A stretch of 64,000 bases of DNA from Cupriavidus sp. YR651. GTDB lineage: Bacteria; Pseudomonadota; Gammaproteobacteria; Burkholderiales; Burkholderiaceae. Location: assembly GCF_900101625.1 (NCBI RefSeq), contig NZ_FMYZ01000005.1, forward strand, positions 372,001 to 436,000, written 5' to 3'. This document shows positions 1-9,391 of the stretch, piece by piece. Made by a program: the position numbers and the translations under genes. The notes below the pieces were generated by a model, which did not search any database, was not told where the DNA came from, and saw nothing but the letters and a program-made list of their open reading frames with translations. Numbering within the stretch: the first letter of the stretch is position 1; every line of letters begins with the position of its first letter.

Positions 1-1095
1 GACCACGCCGACATCTTCTGCCTGACCACGGAAGGCGTGCGCGGCCAGCGCGCCAAGGACTGGAAACTGGTGGACGAGGTGGTCAAGCCCGCGCGCTTTG
101 CCGACTACGTGCAGGAGCGCGCGCAGGCGCTGGCCGCGCAGAGCGACCGCCCCGCCGGGGAGGCCGGCGTCTTGCTGACGCCGCTTTCCCGCACCGTGGA
201 AGCGGATGGCTATCGCTATGACACCGTGCGCGTGGACATCGACCGCGCCGGACGCCGCGCCACGCTGACGGTGTCCGCACCGGGCGGCGGCGAGCCGACC
301 GACATCGCCGGCATCCTGGCCGCCGGGGCCCAATGGTGGCCGCTCAAGATGGCGCGCGAACTCGACGACGCGATCCTCACGTTGCGCGCCAACCACCTCG
401 ACATCGGCATGTGGATTCTCAAGACCGAGGGCGACGCCGCCAACGTGCTGGCCGCCGATGCGCTGATGGAAACCCACGCGAGCCATTGGTTCGTGCGCGA
501 AACGCTCGGCATGCTGCGTCGCACGCTGGCCCGCCTGGACGTCTCGTCGCGCAGCCTGTTCGCATTGATCGAACCTGGATCGTGCTTCGCCGGCACGCTG
601 CTGGAACTGGCGCTGGCGGCCGACCGCACCTACATGCTGCAACTGCCCGATACGCCCGATGCCGCCCCGCGCGTGGTGGCCGACGCCGCCAACTTTGGCC
701 GCTATCCGATGCCGAACGGGCTGACGCGCCTGGCCGCGCGCTTCTATGAGGATGCCGACGCCATCGCCGCCGTGCGCGAGCAGGCCGGCCGGCCGCTCGA
801 CGGCCCGGCGGCGGAATCGCTCGGCCTGATCACCGCGTCCCCCGACGACATCGACTGGGACGACGAAATCCGCATCGCCATCGAGGAACGCGCCAGCCTG
901 TCCCCGGACGCCCTGACCGGGCTGGAGGCCAACCTGCGCTTTGGCGGCCGGGAAACCATGGAGACCCGCATCTTCGGCCGCCTGACGGCCTGGCAGAACT
1001 GGATCTTCAACCGGCCCAACGCGGTCGGCGAACACGGTGCGCTCAAGGTGTTCGGCACCGGCAACAAGGCACGCTTCGACTGGGATCGGGTCTGA
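1..1095 (+). CDS. boxC: Benzoyl-CoA-dihydrodiol lyase BoxC (C-terminal part; 5' end outside window)
   Basis: The frame is open from the first base, so the gene begins upstream; 364 C-terminal residues of a protein normally near 550 are present. BoxC opens the ring of 2,3-epoxybenzoyl-CoA by hydrolysis and C-C cleavage, releasing formate, in the cytoplasmic aerobic benzoyl-CoA pathway. The visible part has crotonase-fold character, including a segment rich in small residues (ALIEPGSCFAGTLLELALA) of the kind that forms the oxyanion hole, and a GAQWWPLK block. The call rests mainly on this similarity and on boxB and boxA following on the same strand 56 bases later. The N-terminal half cannot be checked. 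Confidence 0.93.
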   Translation, partial: DHADIFCLTTEGVRGQRAKDWKLVDEVVKPARFADYVQERAQALAAQSDRPAGEAGVLLTPLSRTVEADGYRYDTVRVDIDRAGRRATLTVSAPGGGEPTDIAGILAAGAQWWPLKMARELDDAILTLRANHLDIGMWILKTEGDAANVLAADALMETHASHWFVRETLGMLRRTLARLDVSSRSLFALIEPGSCFAGTLLELALAADRTYMLQLPDTPDAAPRVVADAANFGRYPMPNGLTRLAARFYEDADAIAAVREQAGRPLDGPAAESLGLITASPDDIDWDDEIRIAIEERASLSPDALTGLEANLRFGGRETMETRIFGRLTAWQNWIFNRPNAVGEHGALKVFGTGNKARFDWDRV

Positions 1096-1151
1096 CGACC
1101 CCGCCACCTGACGGCATACGACTGGCACACAAGACCAAGGAGACCCGCATC

Positions 1152-2576
1152 ATGAGCATCGACTACAGCCAGAAGATTCCAAATAACGTCAACCTGTCGG
1201 ACGACCGCGCGCTGCAGCGCGCGCTCGAGCACTGGCAGCCGGCGTTCCTGGACTGGTGGCGCGACATGGGACCGGAGGGGTCGCATCAGTTCGATGTGTA
1301 CCTGCGTACCGCGGTGTCCGTGGACCCGTCGGGATGGGCGCATTTCGAACACGTCAAGATGCCCGACTATCGCTGGGGCATCTTCCTGCAGCCCGCCGAT
1401 GCGGCGCGCAAGATCCATTTCGGCGAGCACAAGGGCGAAGCCGCATGGCAGGAAGTGCCGGGCGAGCACCGCGCCAACCTGCGCCGGATCATCGTCACGC
1501 AGGGCGATACGGAACCGGCGTCCGTGGAGCAGCAGCGCCACCTCGGGCTGACCGCGCCGTCGCTCTACGACCTGCGCAACCTGTTCCAGGTGAACGTGGA
1601 GGAAGGCCGCCACCTGTGGGCGATGGTGTACCTGCTGCACCGCCACTTCGGCCGCGACGGCCGCGAGGAAGCCGAGGCGCTGCTGGGCCGACGGTCCGGC
1701 GACGAGGACAACCCACGCATTCTTGGCGCCTTCAACGAACGTACGCCGGACTGGCTGTCGTTCTTCATGTTCACGTACTTCACCGATCGCGACGGCAAGT
1801 TCCAGCTCTGCGCCCTGGCGGAATCGGGCTTCGATCCGCTGGCGCGCACGACGCGCTTCATGCTGACGGAGGAAGCGCACCACATGTTCGTGGGCGAATC
1901 GGGCGTGTCCCGCGTGATACAGCGCACCTGCGAGGTCATGCGCGAGCGCGACATCCAGGACCCCGCCGATGTGCGCGCCGCTGGCGTGATCGACCTGGAA
2001 ACGATCCAGCGCTACCTGAATTTTCACTACAGCGTGACGATCGACCTGTTTGGCGCCGACCAGTCGTCCAATGCGGCCACGTTCTACAGCGCCGGCCTCA
2101 AGGGCCGCTTCGAGGAAGGCAAGCGCGCCGACGACCACGTGCTCAAGAGCGACGTGTACCGGATTCTCGACGTGCGAGACGGCAAGCTGGCCGAGCGCGA
2201 GGTGCCGATGCTCAATGCGCTCAACGAAGTACTCCGCGACGACTACATCAAGGATTCCGTGGGCGGCGTGTCGCGCTGGAACAAGGTGATCGAGAAAGCC
2301 GGCATTCCGTTCCGGCTGACGGTGCCGCACAAGGCGTTCAACCGCAAGATCGGCACGTTTGCCAACGTGCACGTGTCCCCGACCGGCGAGGTGCTGACCG
2401 AAGCCGAATGGCAAGCCAACGAACGCAAATGGCTGGCCTCGGACGAGGACCGCGCCTTCGTGGCCTCGCTGATGGGCCGCGTCGTGGAACCGGGCCGCTA
2501 CGCCAACTGGATCGCGCCGCCGGCCGTCGGCATCAACCGCCAGCCCATGGACTTCGAGTACGTGCGCTTTAATTGA
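1152..2576 (+). CDS. boxB: Benzoyl-CoA 2,3-epoxidase, diiron oxygenase subunit BoxB
   Basis: BoxB is the oxygenase subunit that converts benzoyl-CoA to its 2,3-epoxide using O2 and electrons from BoxA. The 474-residue length is normal for the family. Carboxylate and histidine residues spaced for a diiron centre are visible: Glu121, Glu151/His154 (EGRH), Asp212 and Glu241/His244 (EEAHH). Assignment of these as ligands is by analogy with the characterised BoxB. The ATG at 1152 follows AAGGAG at normal spacing. It is the middle gene of boxC-boxB-boxA. A 670-residue open frame on the opposite strand is a GC-rich shadow. Confidence 0.97.
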   Translation: MSIDYSQKIPNNVNLSDDRALQRALEHWQPAFLDWWRDMGPEGSHQFDVYLRTAVSVDPSGWAHFEHVKMPDYRWGIFLQPADAARKIHFGEHKGEAAWQEVPGEHRANLRRIIVTQGDTEPASVEQQRHLGLTAPSLYDLRNLFQVNVEEGRHLWAMVYLLHRHFGRDGREEAEALLGRRSGDEDNPRILGAFNERTPDWLSFFMFTYFTDRDGKFQLCALAESGFDPLARTTRFMLTEEAHHMFVGESGVSRVIQRTCEVMRERDIQDPADVRAAGVIDLETIQRYLNFHYSVTIDLFGADQSSNAATFYSAGLKGRFEEGKRADDHVLKSDVYRILDVRDGKLAEREVPMLNALNEVLRDDYIKDSVGGVSRWNKVIEKAGIPFRLTVPHKAFNRKIGTFANVHVSPTGEVLTEAEWQANERKWLASDEDRAFVASLMGRVVEPGRYANWIAPPAVGINRQPMDFEYVRFN

Positions 2577-2643
2577 GGCAACCAGCCACACCACAAGGCC
2601 GCAGGGCCGGGGCGCGTGCCCCGGCCGACAGACGGAGACAACC

Positions 2644-3906
2644 ATGGGCGCCCCCGAAATCATCAAGCAGCACCTGATCGATCCGGAAATCTGCATTCGC
2701 TGCAACACCTGCGAAGACACATGCCCGATCGACGCCATCACCCACGACGACCGCAACTATGTGGTCAAGGCGGACGTCTGCAACGGCTGCAATGCGTGCC
2801 TGTCGCCCTGCCCGACCGGCGCGATCGACAACTGGCGCACGATGTTGAAAGGCCAGGCGTACACGATCGACGCCCAGCTGCTATGGGATGAACTGCCGGA
2901 CGAGGTGCCGCTGCCGGAGGCCGCCATGGATGCCGCCGCAGCAGCCGACGCGGCCGATGCCGTCATCGGCGCCGCGGCGGAAAGCAGCCGGGGGCCCGCT
3001 GCGGACGTGCAGGCAGTTGAGACGAGCCGCCACACATCGGCCAGGGCCCCGTGGTCCGCCGCCCACCCTTATGTCAACCTGCACGGGGTGCGCGAGCCCC
3101 TGACCGCCACCGTCGCCGGCAACTATCGCCTGACGGCCGAGGACGCATCGAGCGACATTCACCATATCGTGCTGGACTTCGGCAATCACTTCTTCCCGAT
3201 CCTGGAAGGTCAGGCGATCGGCATCATGCCGCCGGGCACCGATGCATCGGGAAAGGCGCACTACATCCGCATGTACTCGGTGGCGAGTCCGCGCGACGGC
3301 GAGCGCCCGGGCTACAACAACCTGGCCCTCACCGTGAAACGCGTGGACCAGGATCATGACGGCAAGCCAGTGCGTGGCGTGGCGTCGAACTTCCTGTGCG
3401 ACCTGGCCAAGGGCGACACCGTCCAGGTGGTGGGCCCCTTCGGCAATACGTTCCTGATGCCGAACCACCGCGAAGCCAGCGTGATGATGATCTGCACGGG
3501 CACGGGGTCCGCCCCGATGCGGGCGATGACCGAGCGCATGCGCCGCAACATGGCGCACTTTGGCGGCCGGCGGATGTTGTTTTTCGGCGCCCGCAACCAG
3601 CAGGAACTGCCGTACTTCGGTCCCTTGCTGAAACTGCCCAGGGACTTCCTGGATATCCACTTCGCCTTTTCCCGGGATCCGGAGGTGCCGCGCCGATACG
3701 TGCAGGACGCCATTCGGGAAGCGGCATCCGAGACGGCCGCGCTGCTGGCGGATCCGAACGGCTACGTCTATATCTGCGGTCTGAAAGGCATGGAGGATGG
3801 CGTGCTGGCGGCATTCGCCGAGGTCTGCGCCGCGGCCGGACAATCCTGGCAGGACCTGGAAGCCACATTGCGCGCGGAAGGCCGCCTTCATATAGAGACT
3901 TATTAA
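2644..3906 (+). CDS. boxA: Benzoyl-CoA 2,3-epoxidase reductase subunit BoxA
   Basis: BoxA passes electrons from NADPH to the BoxB diiron centre. The N-terminus is a two-[4Fe-4S] ferredoxin domain with Cys17, 20, 23, 27 and Cys46, 49, 52, 56 in CxxCxxCxxxCP spacing. An Ala-rich linker (about residues 95-130) leads into a ferredoxin-NADP reductase-like domain with an RMYS flavin motif and [11 protein letters not shown] for the nucleotide. A GGAGA ribosome-binding site precedes the ATG. It lies 67 bases after boxB and is probably the last gene of the box operon here, because the next gene has its own promoter. Confidence 0.96.
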   Translation: MGAPEIIKQHLIDPEICIRCNTCEDTCPIDAITHDDRNYVVKADVCNGCNACLSPCPTGAIDNWRTMLKGQAYTIDAQLLWDELPDEVPLPEAAMDAAAAADAADAVIGAAAESSRGPAADVQAVETSRHTSARAPWSAAHPYVNLHGVREPLTATVAGNYRLTAEDASSDIHHIVLDFGNHFFPILEGQAIGIMPPGTDASGKAHYIRMYSVASPRDGERPGYNNLALTVKRVDQDHDGKPVRGVASNFLCDLAKGDTVQVVGPFGNTFLMPNHREASVMMICTGTGSAPMRAMTERMRRNMAHFGGRRMLFFGARNQQELPYFGPLLKLPRDFLDIHFAFSRDPEVPRRYVQDAIREAASETAALLADPNGYVYICGLKGMEDGVLAAFAEVCAAAGQSWQDLEATLRAEGRLHIETY

Positions 3907-3952
3907 GCACTTTTATCGCCGCCGATGGCCCGGCATCGCCCGCGTTTCGCAC

Positions 3953-3994
3953 TTCCCTTCTGAAACTGGGCGCCTATAATGTTTCTCAAGAAAC
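3953..3994 (+). promoter_or_regulatory. Promoter and palindromic operator of the RES-Xre operon
   Basis: A perfect -10 TATAAT (3975-3980) has a weak -35 (TTCCCT, 3953-3958) 16 bases upstream. Touching the -10 is an inverted repeat GTTTCT-CA-AGAAAC (3981-3994), followed at once by AGGAG and the antitoxin ATG. A dyad at the transcription start is the expected place for autorepression by an Xre-type antitoxin; the binding itself is inferred. Confidence 0.7.
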
Positions 3995-4007
3995 AGGAGC
4001 ATAGGCG

Positions 4008-4397
4008 ATGCAAACCAGCCATCTTCCGGAGACTGAACCCGTCGGCGGCCCCGACCCCGGCACCACGCTCACCAAGGCCGTCATGCGTGCGGCCGCCTTC
4101 CTTGGCATCAGCCAGGCCATCGTGGCCAGCGTGCTCGGCATCAGCACGGCTTCGGTATCGCGCATGGCCTCGGGCGGCTATGTGCTCGATACGCATCGCA
4201 AGGAGTGGGAATTCGGTGTGCTGTTCGTCCGCCTGTTCCGGTCGCTCGATGCCATCCTGGGCCACGACGAGCAGGCCCGTCTCTGGCTTACCCATGACAA
4301 TCTCGCGCTCGGCGGAAAACCGCTGGAGCTGATCCGCACGACTGAGGGTCTCGTACGTGTCGTTCACTACCTGGACGCCACCCGCGGTCGCATCTGA
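4008..4397 (+). CDS. Xre-family antitoxin with MbcA/ParS toxin-binding domain
   Basis: This 129-residue protein matches the RES-partner antitoxin layout. The N-terminal half holds a helix-turn-helix (about residues 30-58, ISQAIVASVLGISTASVSRM). The C-terminal half resembles the MbcA/ParS/Xre toxin-binding domain (formerly DUF2384), with a helical LFRSLDAILG stretch and a DNLALGGKPLELI segment. Expected role: bind and block the RES toxin and repress its own promoter. AGGAG sits 8 bases before the ATG. The gene overlaps the proposed toxin start by 41 bases. The family match is strong; the exact partner specificity is inferred. Confidence 0.85.
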   Translation: MQTSHLPETEPVGGPDPGTTLTKAVMRAAAFLGISQAIVASVLGISTASVSRMASGGYVLDTHRKEWEFGVLFVRLFRSLDAILGHDEQARLWLTHDNLALGGKPLELIRTTEGLVRVVHYLDATRGRI

Positions 4398-5109
4398 GCG
4401 CAAGCCGTTCGCGCTCACGCTATGGCGGGCCGTGGAGGCCCAGCACGTGGTATCGACCATGCCGCTCGTGGACAGCCTGGAAGAACAGGCGGTGCTGGAA
4501 GCGGTGCTCGATGCCGGCAAGCCTGTCATTCCGCCCGACGCCCGCCATCTTCACTACCTGATTTTCACGCCATTCCGTTATCCGCCATCGCCCTGGGGCT
4601 CCCGCTTCCGTGGCGGACAGGACCCGGGCGTGTTCTACGGCGCCGATGCCATCCGCACCGCCTGTGCGGAACTGGGCTACTGGCGCTGGCGCTTCCTGCT
4701 GGACAGCCCCGCCCTGCCGCGCATCGACGCCCGCGCGCAGACGCTGTTCCAGGTCAGCGTAAAGACTGACGGCGTGGCCCTCGATGCCCCGCCATTCGCC
4801 GAGGACGCGGCTCGCTGGACCAACCCCGACGATCACGCGTCCTGCCAGGACTTTGGCCGGATTGCACGGGAGGCTGGCATCGGCCTGATCCGGTACATGT
4901 CCGTGCGCGATCCGGAACGCGGCCCCTGCGCCGCCGTGCTGACGCCGCGCGCGTTCGACCATCCGAATCCACTGGCCACCACCACCTGGATGCTGACGGT
5001 GCGCCGCGATCGTGTGATCTGGCAACGCGACGACCTGCAGCAACGCGACAGCTTCGAATTCGAAGCCGCCCTGTGGCAGCGCACAACCGAAAGTCCGAAA
5101 TCAACCTGA
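4357..5109 (+). CDS. RES-domain toxin (predicted NAD+-degrading)
   Basis: RES toxins deplete NAD+ by glycohydrolysis or phosphorolysis and stop growth unless bound by the Xre antitoxin. From the GTG at 4357 the protein has 250 residues. Conserved features are LWRAV near the start, Arg74 (FRYPP), Tyr94 (VFYGAD), Glu105 (ACAELGYWR) and Ser182 (RYMSVRD), which fit the residues that give the family its name. The GTG start lies inside the antitoxin gene; the next in-frame start, GTG at 4432, would remove the conserved LWR, so the upstream one is preferred. Stop is followed by GC-rich hairpin sequence and then the tRNA-Met promoter. Confidence 0.85.
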   Translation: MSFTTWTPPAVASERKPFALTLWRAVEAQHVVSTMPLVDSLEEQAVLEAVLDAGKPVIPPDARHLHYLIFTPFRYPPSPWGSRFRGGQDPGVFYGADAIRTACAELGYWRWRFLLDSPALPRIDARAQTLFQVSVKTDGVALDAPPFAEDAARWTNPDDHASCQDFGRIAREAGIGLIRYMSVRDPERGPCAAVLTPRAFDHPNPLATTTWMLTVRRDRVIWQRDDLQQRDSFEFEAALWQRTTESPKST

Positions 5110-5188
5110 ACCACGGTGCACGCGCGGCAATCCAATCTAGTGATGGCGCGCCAAATGGCGCGTCATTGCAGGCTGAGCAAATGAACTG

Positions 5189-5217
5189 TTGCAATGCGCA
5201 AACAGTTGCCATATACT
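5189..5217 (+). promoter_or_regulatory. Promoter of initiator tRNA-Met
   Basis: TTGCAA (5189-5194), a 17-base spacer and TATACT (5212-5217) lie 15 bases before the tRNA 5' end, a good sigma-70 match. Confidence 0.75.
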
Positions 5218-5232
5218 CTCAGCTTCGACGGA

Positions 5233-5308
5233 CGCGGGGTGGAGCAGTTGGCAGCTCGTCGGGCTCATAACCCGAAGGTCGCAGGTTCAAGTCCTGCCCC
5301 CGCAACCA
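5233..5308 (+). tRNA. Initiator tRNA-fMet (CAT anticodon)
   Basis: A cloverleaf of 76 bases with encoded CCA is seen. The anticodon loop CTCATAA gives CAT. Two initiator hallmarks are present: an unpaired C1-A72 at the top of the acceptor stem (CGCGGGG against CCCCGCA) and three consecutive G:C pairs in the anticodon stem (GGG/CCC). This marks it as initiator rather than elongator tRNA-Met. Confidence 0.96.
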
Positions 5309-5325
5309 ACAACCCGTCGTACACC

Positions 5326-5350
5326 AAACCCGCCACATGGCGGGTTTTTT
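5326..5350 (+). terminator. Intrinsic terminator after tRNA-fMet
   Basis: Stem AAACCCGCC / GGCGGGTTT with loop ACAT, followed by a further T run. Confidence 0.85.
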
Positions 5351-5525
5351 GTTGCCCGTTTTTTGTTGTCCTCTGCCGTCCTGTTGCGATCCCGGGTTGC
5401 CCGCTTGTTGCCCATGCGATGCACTGCGTGGCCCCCTGCGGGATTCGTTCGCACGGCAACATCCACACTGGGGCCGCCGCCCGGCGCGGTGATACACTTG
5501 GCGCCATTCCTTCCGGACGCCCCTC

Positions 5526-6110
5526 ATGAAATTCTGCTCGAACTGTGGTCATGCGGTGGTACTGCGCGTACCCGATGGCGACAATCGCCCGCGCAGCGTA
5601 TGCGACGGCTGCGGCACGATCCACTATGTGAACCCGCGCAATGTCGTCGGCACCATCCCGGTCTGGGAAGACAAGATCCTGATCTGCAAGCGCGCCATCG
5701 AACCCCGCTACGGGTTCTGGACGCTGCCGGCCGGCTTCATGGAGATCGGCGAGACAACGGCGCAGGCCGCCTCGCGCGAGACGCTGGAAGAAGCCGGCGC
5801 CCGCGTGCAGGTTGGCGAGCTGTTTTCGATCCTGAACGTGCCGCATGTGCATCAGGTCCATCTGTTCTACCTGGCACAACTGGATGATCTCGACATCGCC
5901 CCGGGCGAGGAAAGCCTGGAAGTGAAGCTGGTGGATGAAGCCGATGTGCCGTGGGACGACCTGGCCTTCCCGACCGTCATCCACACGCTGCGCTGCTTCT
6001 TTGCCGATCGCGCGGCTGGCAAGCTTGCGGATGGCAGCTTCCGCCTGCATAGCCTCGACATCGACAAGCCGATGCGGCCGCTGACGAGCCGAGCCACCGT
6101 TACCCCCTGA
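5526..6110 (+). CDS. NUDIX hydrolase with N-terminal zinc ribbon
   Basis: The N-terminal 30 residues form a zinc ribbon (Cys4, Cys7, Cys26, Cys29). A complete Nudix box follows (Gly70 to Ala92: Gx5E, then REtlEEaGa), which binds the metal and hydrolyses a nucleoside diphosphate-X bond. At 194 residues it fits the small zinc-ribbon NUDIX group related to NADH pyrophosphatases, but the substrate cannot be read from the sequence. A TACACT -10-like element lies about 35 bases upstream. The neighbour aat follows 25 bases later on the same strand, so they may be cotranscribed. Confidence 0.88.
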   Translation: MKFCSNCGHAVVLRVPDGDNRPRSVCDGCGTIHYVNPRNVVGTIPVWEDKILICKRAIEPRYGFWTLPAGFMEIGETTAQAASRETLEEAGARVQVGELFSILNVPHVHQVHLFYLAQLDDLDIAPGEESLEVKLVDEADVPWDDLAFPTVIHTLRCFFADRAAGKLADGSFRLHSLDIDKPMRPLTSRATVTP

Positions 6111-6135
6111 GGGCGCCCCGCCCCGCGTCAGACGC

Positions 6136-6879
6136 ATGATCACCTGGCTGGACCCGCAGGACCCGTTTCCGCCCGTCGACCGGGCACTGGGCTCCGCCAG
6201 TGACGCGCCCGGCTTGCTGGCCGCCAGCCGCGACCTGTCGCCGCAGCGCCTGCTGCTGGCCTACCGGCAAGGCATCTTCCCCTGGTATTCCGAAGGACAG
6301 CCCGTGCTCTGGTGGAGCACCGATCCACGCATGGTGCTCGCCCCGCGTGCGCTGAAGGTTTCCGCCTCGCTGCGCAAGACGCTGCGTCGCACGCTGCGCG
6401 ATCCAGACTGGGAAATCCATGTGGACAACGATTTCCTCGCCGTCATGCGCTCCTGCGCCATGACACCGCGCGACGGTCAATTCGGTACATGGATCACCGA
6501 CGATATCGTCGCCGCCTACGGGGCACTCCACCGCAACGGCCTCGCCCATTCCGTGGAAGCCTGGTATCAGGGCGAATGCGTGGGTGGTCTTTACGGCGTG
6601 GCACTGGGCCGAATGTTCTACGGCGAGTCGATGTTTGCCCATCGCACCGATGCGTCGAAGATCGCGCTCGCCGCGCTTTGCGCATTCCTGGACGGCCACG
6701 GCGTGACGATGATCGACTGCCAGCAGGAGACCGATCATCTGGCGTCACTCGGCGCACGGCCGATCGCCCGGTCGGATTTCGTCGCCCACGTACGCGCCGC
6801 CTCCATGCAGCCCGATATCGTGCCGTGGCAGTTCGACAAGTCGGTACTGGCGCAGTGGGCAAGCGGCAACGGCGCGTAG
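6136..6879 (+). CDS. aat: Leucyl/phenylalanyl-tRNA--protein transferase
   Basis: Aat adds Leu or Phe from charged tRNA to the N-terminal Lys or Arg of proteins, marking them for ClpS/ClpAP degradation. The 247-residue length and the conserved [19 protein letters not shown] and [18 protein letters not shown] blocks are typical. The next gene codes for the second N-degron transferase Bpt, and the two are commonly neighbours in beta- and gamma-proteobacteria. Confidence 0.96.
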   Translation: MITWLDPQDPFPPVDRALGSASDAPGLLAASRDLSPQRLLLAYRQGIFPWYSEGQPVLWWSTDPRMVLAPRALKVSASLRKTLRRTLRDPDWEIHVDNDFLAVMRSCAMTPRDGQFGTWITDDIVAAYGALHRNGLAHSVEAWYQGECVGGLYGVALGRMFYGESMFAHRTDASKIALAALCAFLDGHGVTMIDCQQETDHLASLGARPIARSDFVAHVRAASMQPDIVPWQFDKSVLAQWASGNGA

Positions 6880-7219
6880 TCCGCACGAGCCAACGCATCG
6901 GGACGCGCACCGGCATGCATGCGCGCTCACCCAAGACCTTTCAAGTGGAAGGCGACTCACATTCCGGATCGGCAGACATCTCACCGCGCAGGCTGCCGGG
7001 CGAGGTTTGTGGAATCGCGGGATTGCGCCCTCCGCTTCCTCCATTCTCGCCACGCCCGTCACGCACTCAAATTTGCGCACCGCACGTCCCGCTGCAGACG
7101 CGCGCGGTTTTGCTCTGATAGACTCCAGACAGGACCCGACCACCGGGCATCGTCCGCCACCCGCCCCCTCGCCCCGTGCGATCTACGGTGACGGCCGCGC
7201 CAGGCTTCTATTCGACGTC
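6880..7219 (+). other. Intergenic region between aat and bpt
   Basis: These 340 bases have no convincing gene. The bpt frame is open back to about 7007, but that extension (Ala/Arg/Pro-rich, unlike the family) is not taken as coding. A GATAGACT element near 7120 is a possible -10 for bpt; no strong terminator is seen after aat. Confidence 0.5.
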
Positions 7220-8023
7220 ATGAGCAAGCTCAAGGAACTTCCGCTATCCGCGCTGCAGTTTTATGCGACGGCGCCCTACGCTTGCAGCTATCTGGACGGC
7301 CGCATGGCCCGCTCGCAGGTGGCGACGCCCGCTCACCTGATCAACGCCGATGTCTATTCGCGTCTGGTCCGGGCCGGCTTCCGGCGCAGCGGCATCTTCA
7401 CTTACCGACCGTATTGCGACGAATGCCGCGCATGCACGCCCTGCCGGGTACTCGTCGACCAGTTCCAGCCGGACCGCAGCCAGCGCCGGGCCTGGAGACA
7501 GCACCAGGGCCTGCAGGCGCTGGTGGCGCCGCTGACGTACGTCGAAGAGCACTACGCGCTGTACCTGCTCTATCAGTCAATGCGGCACGCCGGCGGCGGC
7601 ATGGATCAGGACAGCCGCGACCAGTACGAACAGTTCCTGTTGCAGAGTCGCGTCAACTCCCGCCTGGTGGAATTCCGCGAGCCGCCCGGGTCCCCGGAAG
7701 CTGGCAGGCTGCGCATGGTCAGCATGATCGATGTGCTCGACGACGGCCTGTCCTCGGTCTACACGTTCTATGACTCGCTGGCGCTGGGTACCAGCTATGG
7801 CACCTACAACATCCTCTGGCAAATCAACCAGACGCGTGAACTGGGCCTGCCACACCTGTACCTCGGCTACTGGATCGCCGACAGCCGCAAGATGGCGTAC
7901 AAGGCGCGTTTCCGCCCCCTGCAGGTGCTGACCGGCAACCAGTGGCACGCATTCGAGGGCGAGGGCGACGCCGCCGCTCCCGTGCCCCCCACCCGACCGG
8001 AGCCGGGCCCCGCGCAGGAATAG
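7220..8023 (+). CDS. bpt: Aspartate/glutamate leucyltransferase Bpt
   Basis: Bpt transfers Leu from Leu-tRNA to N-terminal Asp or Glu, completing the bacterial N-degron pathway with Aat. The ATG at 7220 starts [15 protein letters not shown], the usual beginning of the family, giving 267 residues. Conserved features are the PYACSYL motif, the Cys cluster in [12 protein letters not shown], and GTYNILWQI and YLGYWI near the C-terminus. The Pro-rich last 20 residues are probably a disordered tail. Confidence 0.94.
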   Translation: MSKLKELPLSALQFYATAPYACSYLDGRMARSQVATPAHLINADVYSRLVRAGFRRSGIFTYRPYCDECRACTPCRVLVDQFQPDRSQRRAWRQHQGLQALVAPLTYVEEHYALYLLYQSMRHAGGGMDQDSRDQYEQFLLQSRVNSRLVEFREPPGSPEAGRLRMVSMIDVLDDGLSSVYTFYDSLALGTSYGTYNILWQINQTRELGLPHLYLGYWIADSRKMAYKARFRPLQVLTGNQWHAFEGEGDAAAPVPPTRPEPGPAQE

Positions 8024-8155
8024 CGGACACCGTCGCAGCATCACGTCTCGCCGGCAACTCGACAGGCAATTCGATGGACGATTCAATGGGCGGCACCGCT
8101 GGCCGGTCGACGGACACCCCGCTGCGCCAACGGGCCGCCACCGTCCGCCAGCCGC

Positions 8156-8161
8156 TACAAT
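8156..8161 (+). promoter_or_regulatory. -10-like element before pyrD
   Basis: TACAAT lies about 50 bases before the chosen pyrD start; no good -35 is visible, so this is tentative. Confidence 0.35.
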
Positions 8162-8209
8162 GCCGCCTTGGCTCAGACTCCACGCCGGCCACGGCCGCGC
8201 CCCACCCTC

Positions 8210-9253
8210 GTGCTCAACGCGCTCTATCCCCTGTTTCGTCCCGCCCTCTTCTCGATGGATGCGGAAGACGCCCACCATTTCACCCTGAACAACCTGATGC
8301 GCGCCCAGCGCATGGGTCTCGCCGGTTGCATCGGCAACGCGATTGCCGACGATCCGCGCACCGTGATGGGCATCCGCTTCCCGAATCCCGTCGGCCTGGC
8401 CGCTGGCCTGGACAAGGATGGCGCCTATATCGACGGCCTGGCCGCATTTGGCTTCGGCTTCATCGAAGTCGGCACGGTCACCCCGCGCGCCCAGCAGGGC
8501 AACCCGCGTCCGCGCATGTTCCGCCTGCCGCAGGCCGATGCGCTGATCAACCGCATGGGCTTCAACAATGGCGGCGTCGATGCCTTTATCGCCAATGTCA
8601 GCGCATCGCGCTGGAAGGCGGAGGGCGGCGTCCTGGGGTTGAACATCGGCAAGAACGCCGATACGCCGATCGAACGCGCGGCAGATGACTACCTGCACTG
8701 CCTGGAGCGCGTCTACCCGCACGCCAGCTACGTCACGGTGAACATCTCGTCGCCGAACACCAAGAATCTGCGCCAGTTGCAAGGCGCGAGCGAGCTGGAC
8801 AGCCTGCTCTCCACGCTCAAGGCGGCGCAGCAGCGCCTGGCCGACCAGCACAAGCGCTATGTGCCCGTGGCGCTGAAGATCGCGCCGGACCTGGACGACG
8901 ACCAGATCGGCAACATCGGCGACGCGCTGGTGCGCCACAAGATCGACGGCGTCATCGCCACCAACACCACGATCTCGCGCGATGCCGTCAAGGGCCTGCC
9001 GCACGCCGAGGAAGCCGGCGGCCTGTCGGGCCGGCCCGTGTTCGAAGCCTCCACACGCGTGGTGCGCGGCCTGCGCGCCGTGGTCGGCGAAGCGGTGCCG
9101 ATTATCGGCGTGGGCGGCATCTTCGGCGGCGCCGATGCCCGCGCCAAGATCGACGCGGGCGCGCAGCTCGTGCAGGTCTACAGCGGCCTGATCTACCGCG
9201 GCCCCGCGCTGGTGCGCGATTGCGCCGCCGCGCTGCGCGGCCAGCGCATTTGA
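8210..9253 (+). CDS. pyrD: Dihydroorotate dehydrogenase (quinone), class 2
   Basis: PyrD oxidises dihydroorotate to orotate with electrons to the quinone pool; it is membrane-associated and FMN-dependent. The GTG at 8210 starts [19 protein letters not shown], the usual N-terminal helical region, giving 347 residues; a TTG at 8168 would add a Pro/Arg-rich stretch that is not typical. Visible motifs are [36 protein letters not shown] with the class 2 catalytic Ser, and [11 protein letters not shown] for FMN phosphate. Confidence 0.96.
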   Translation: MLNALYPLFRPALFSMDAEDAHHFTLNNLMRAQRMGLAGCIGNAIADDPRTVMGIRFPNPVGLAAGLDKDGAYIDGLAAFGFGFIEVGTVTPRAQQGNPRPRMFRLPQADALINRMGFNNGGVDAFIANVSASRWKAEGGVLGLNIGKNADTPIERAADDYLHCLERVYPHASYVTVNISSPNTKNLRQLQGASELDSLLSTLKAAQQRLADQHKRYVPVALKIAPDLDDDQIGNIGDALVRHKIDGVIATNTTISRDAVKGLPHAEEAGGLSGRPVFEASTRVVRGLRAVVGEAVPIIGVGGIFGGADARAKIDAGAQLVQVYSGLIYRGPALVRDCAAALRGQRI

Positions 9254-9391
9254 GGCATGCTGACGGCCGACCGGGTTGCCTCCCCGCCCGGTCCGGCGCG
9301 CCGTCCGGTATTCCGGTATGCCTGAGGGACGAGACACGGGCGCAAAGGGCACAAGGGGGATAGGCGACAGCGGATAACAGGGAGAAAAGAT

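Noticed and set aside
744..2756. Long minus-strand open frame (670 codons) opposite boxB
   Set aside because: Low-complexity, Arg/His/Val-rich product without family features; boxB on the other strand is certain.
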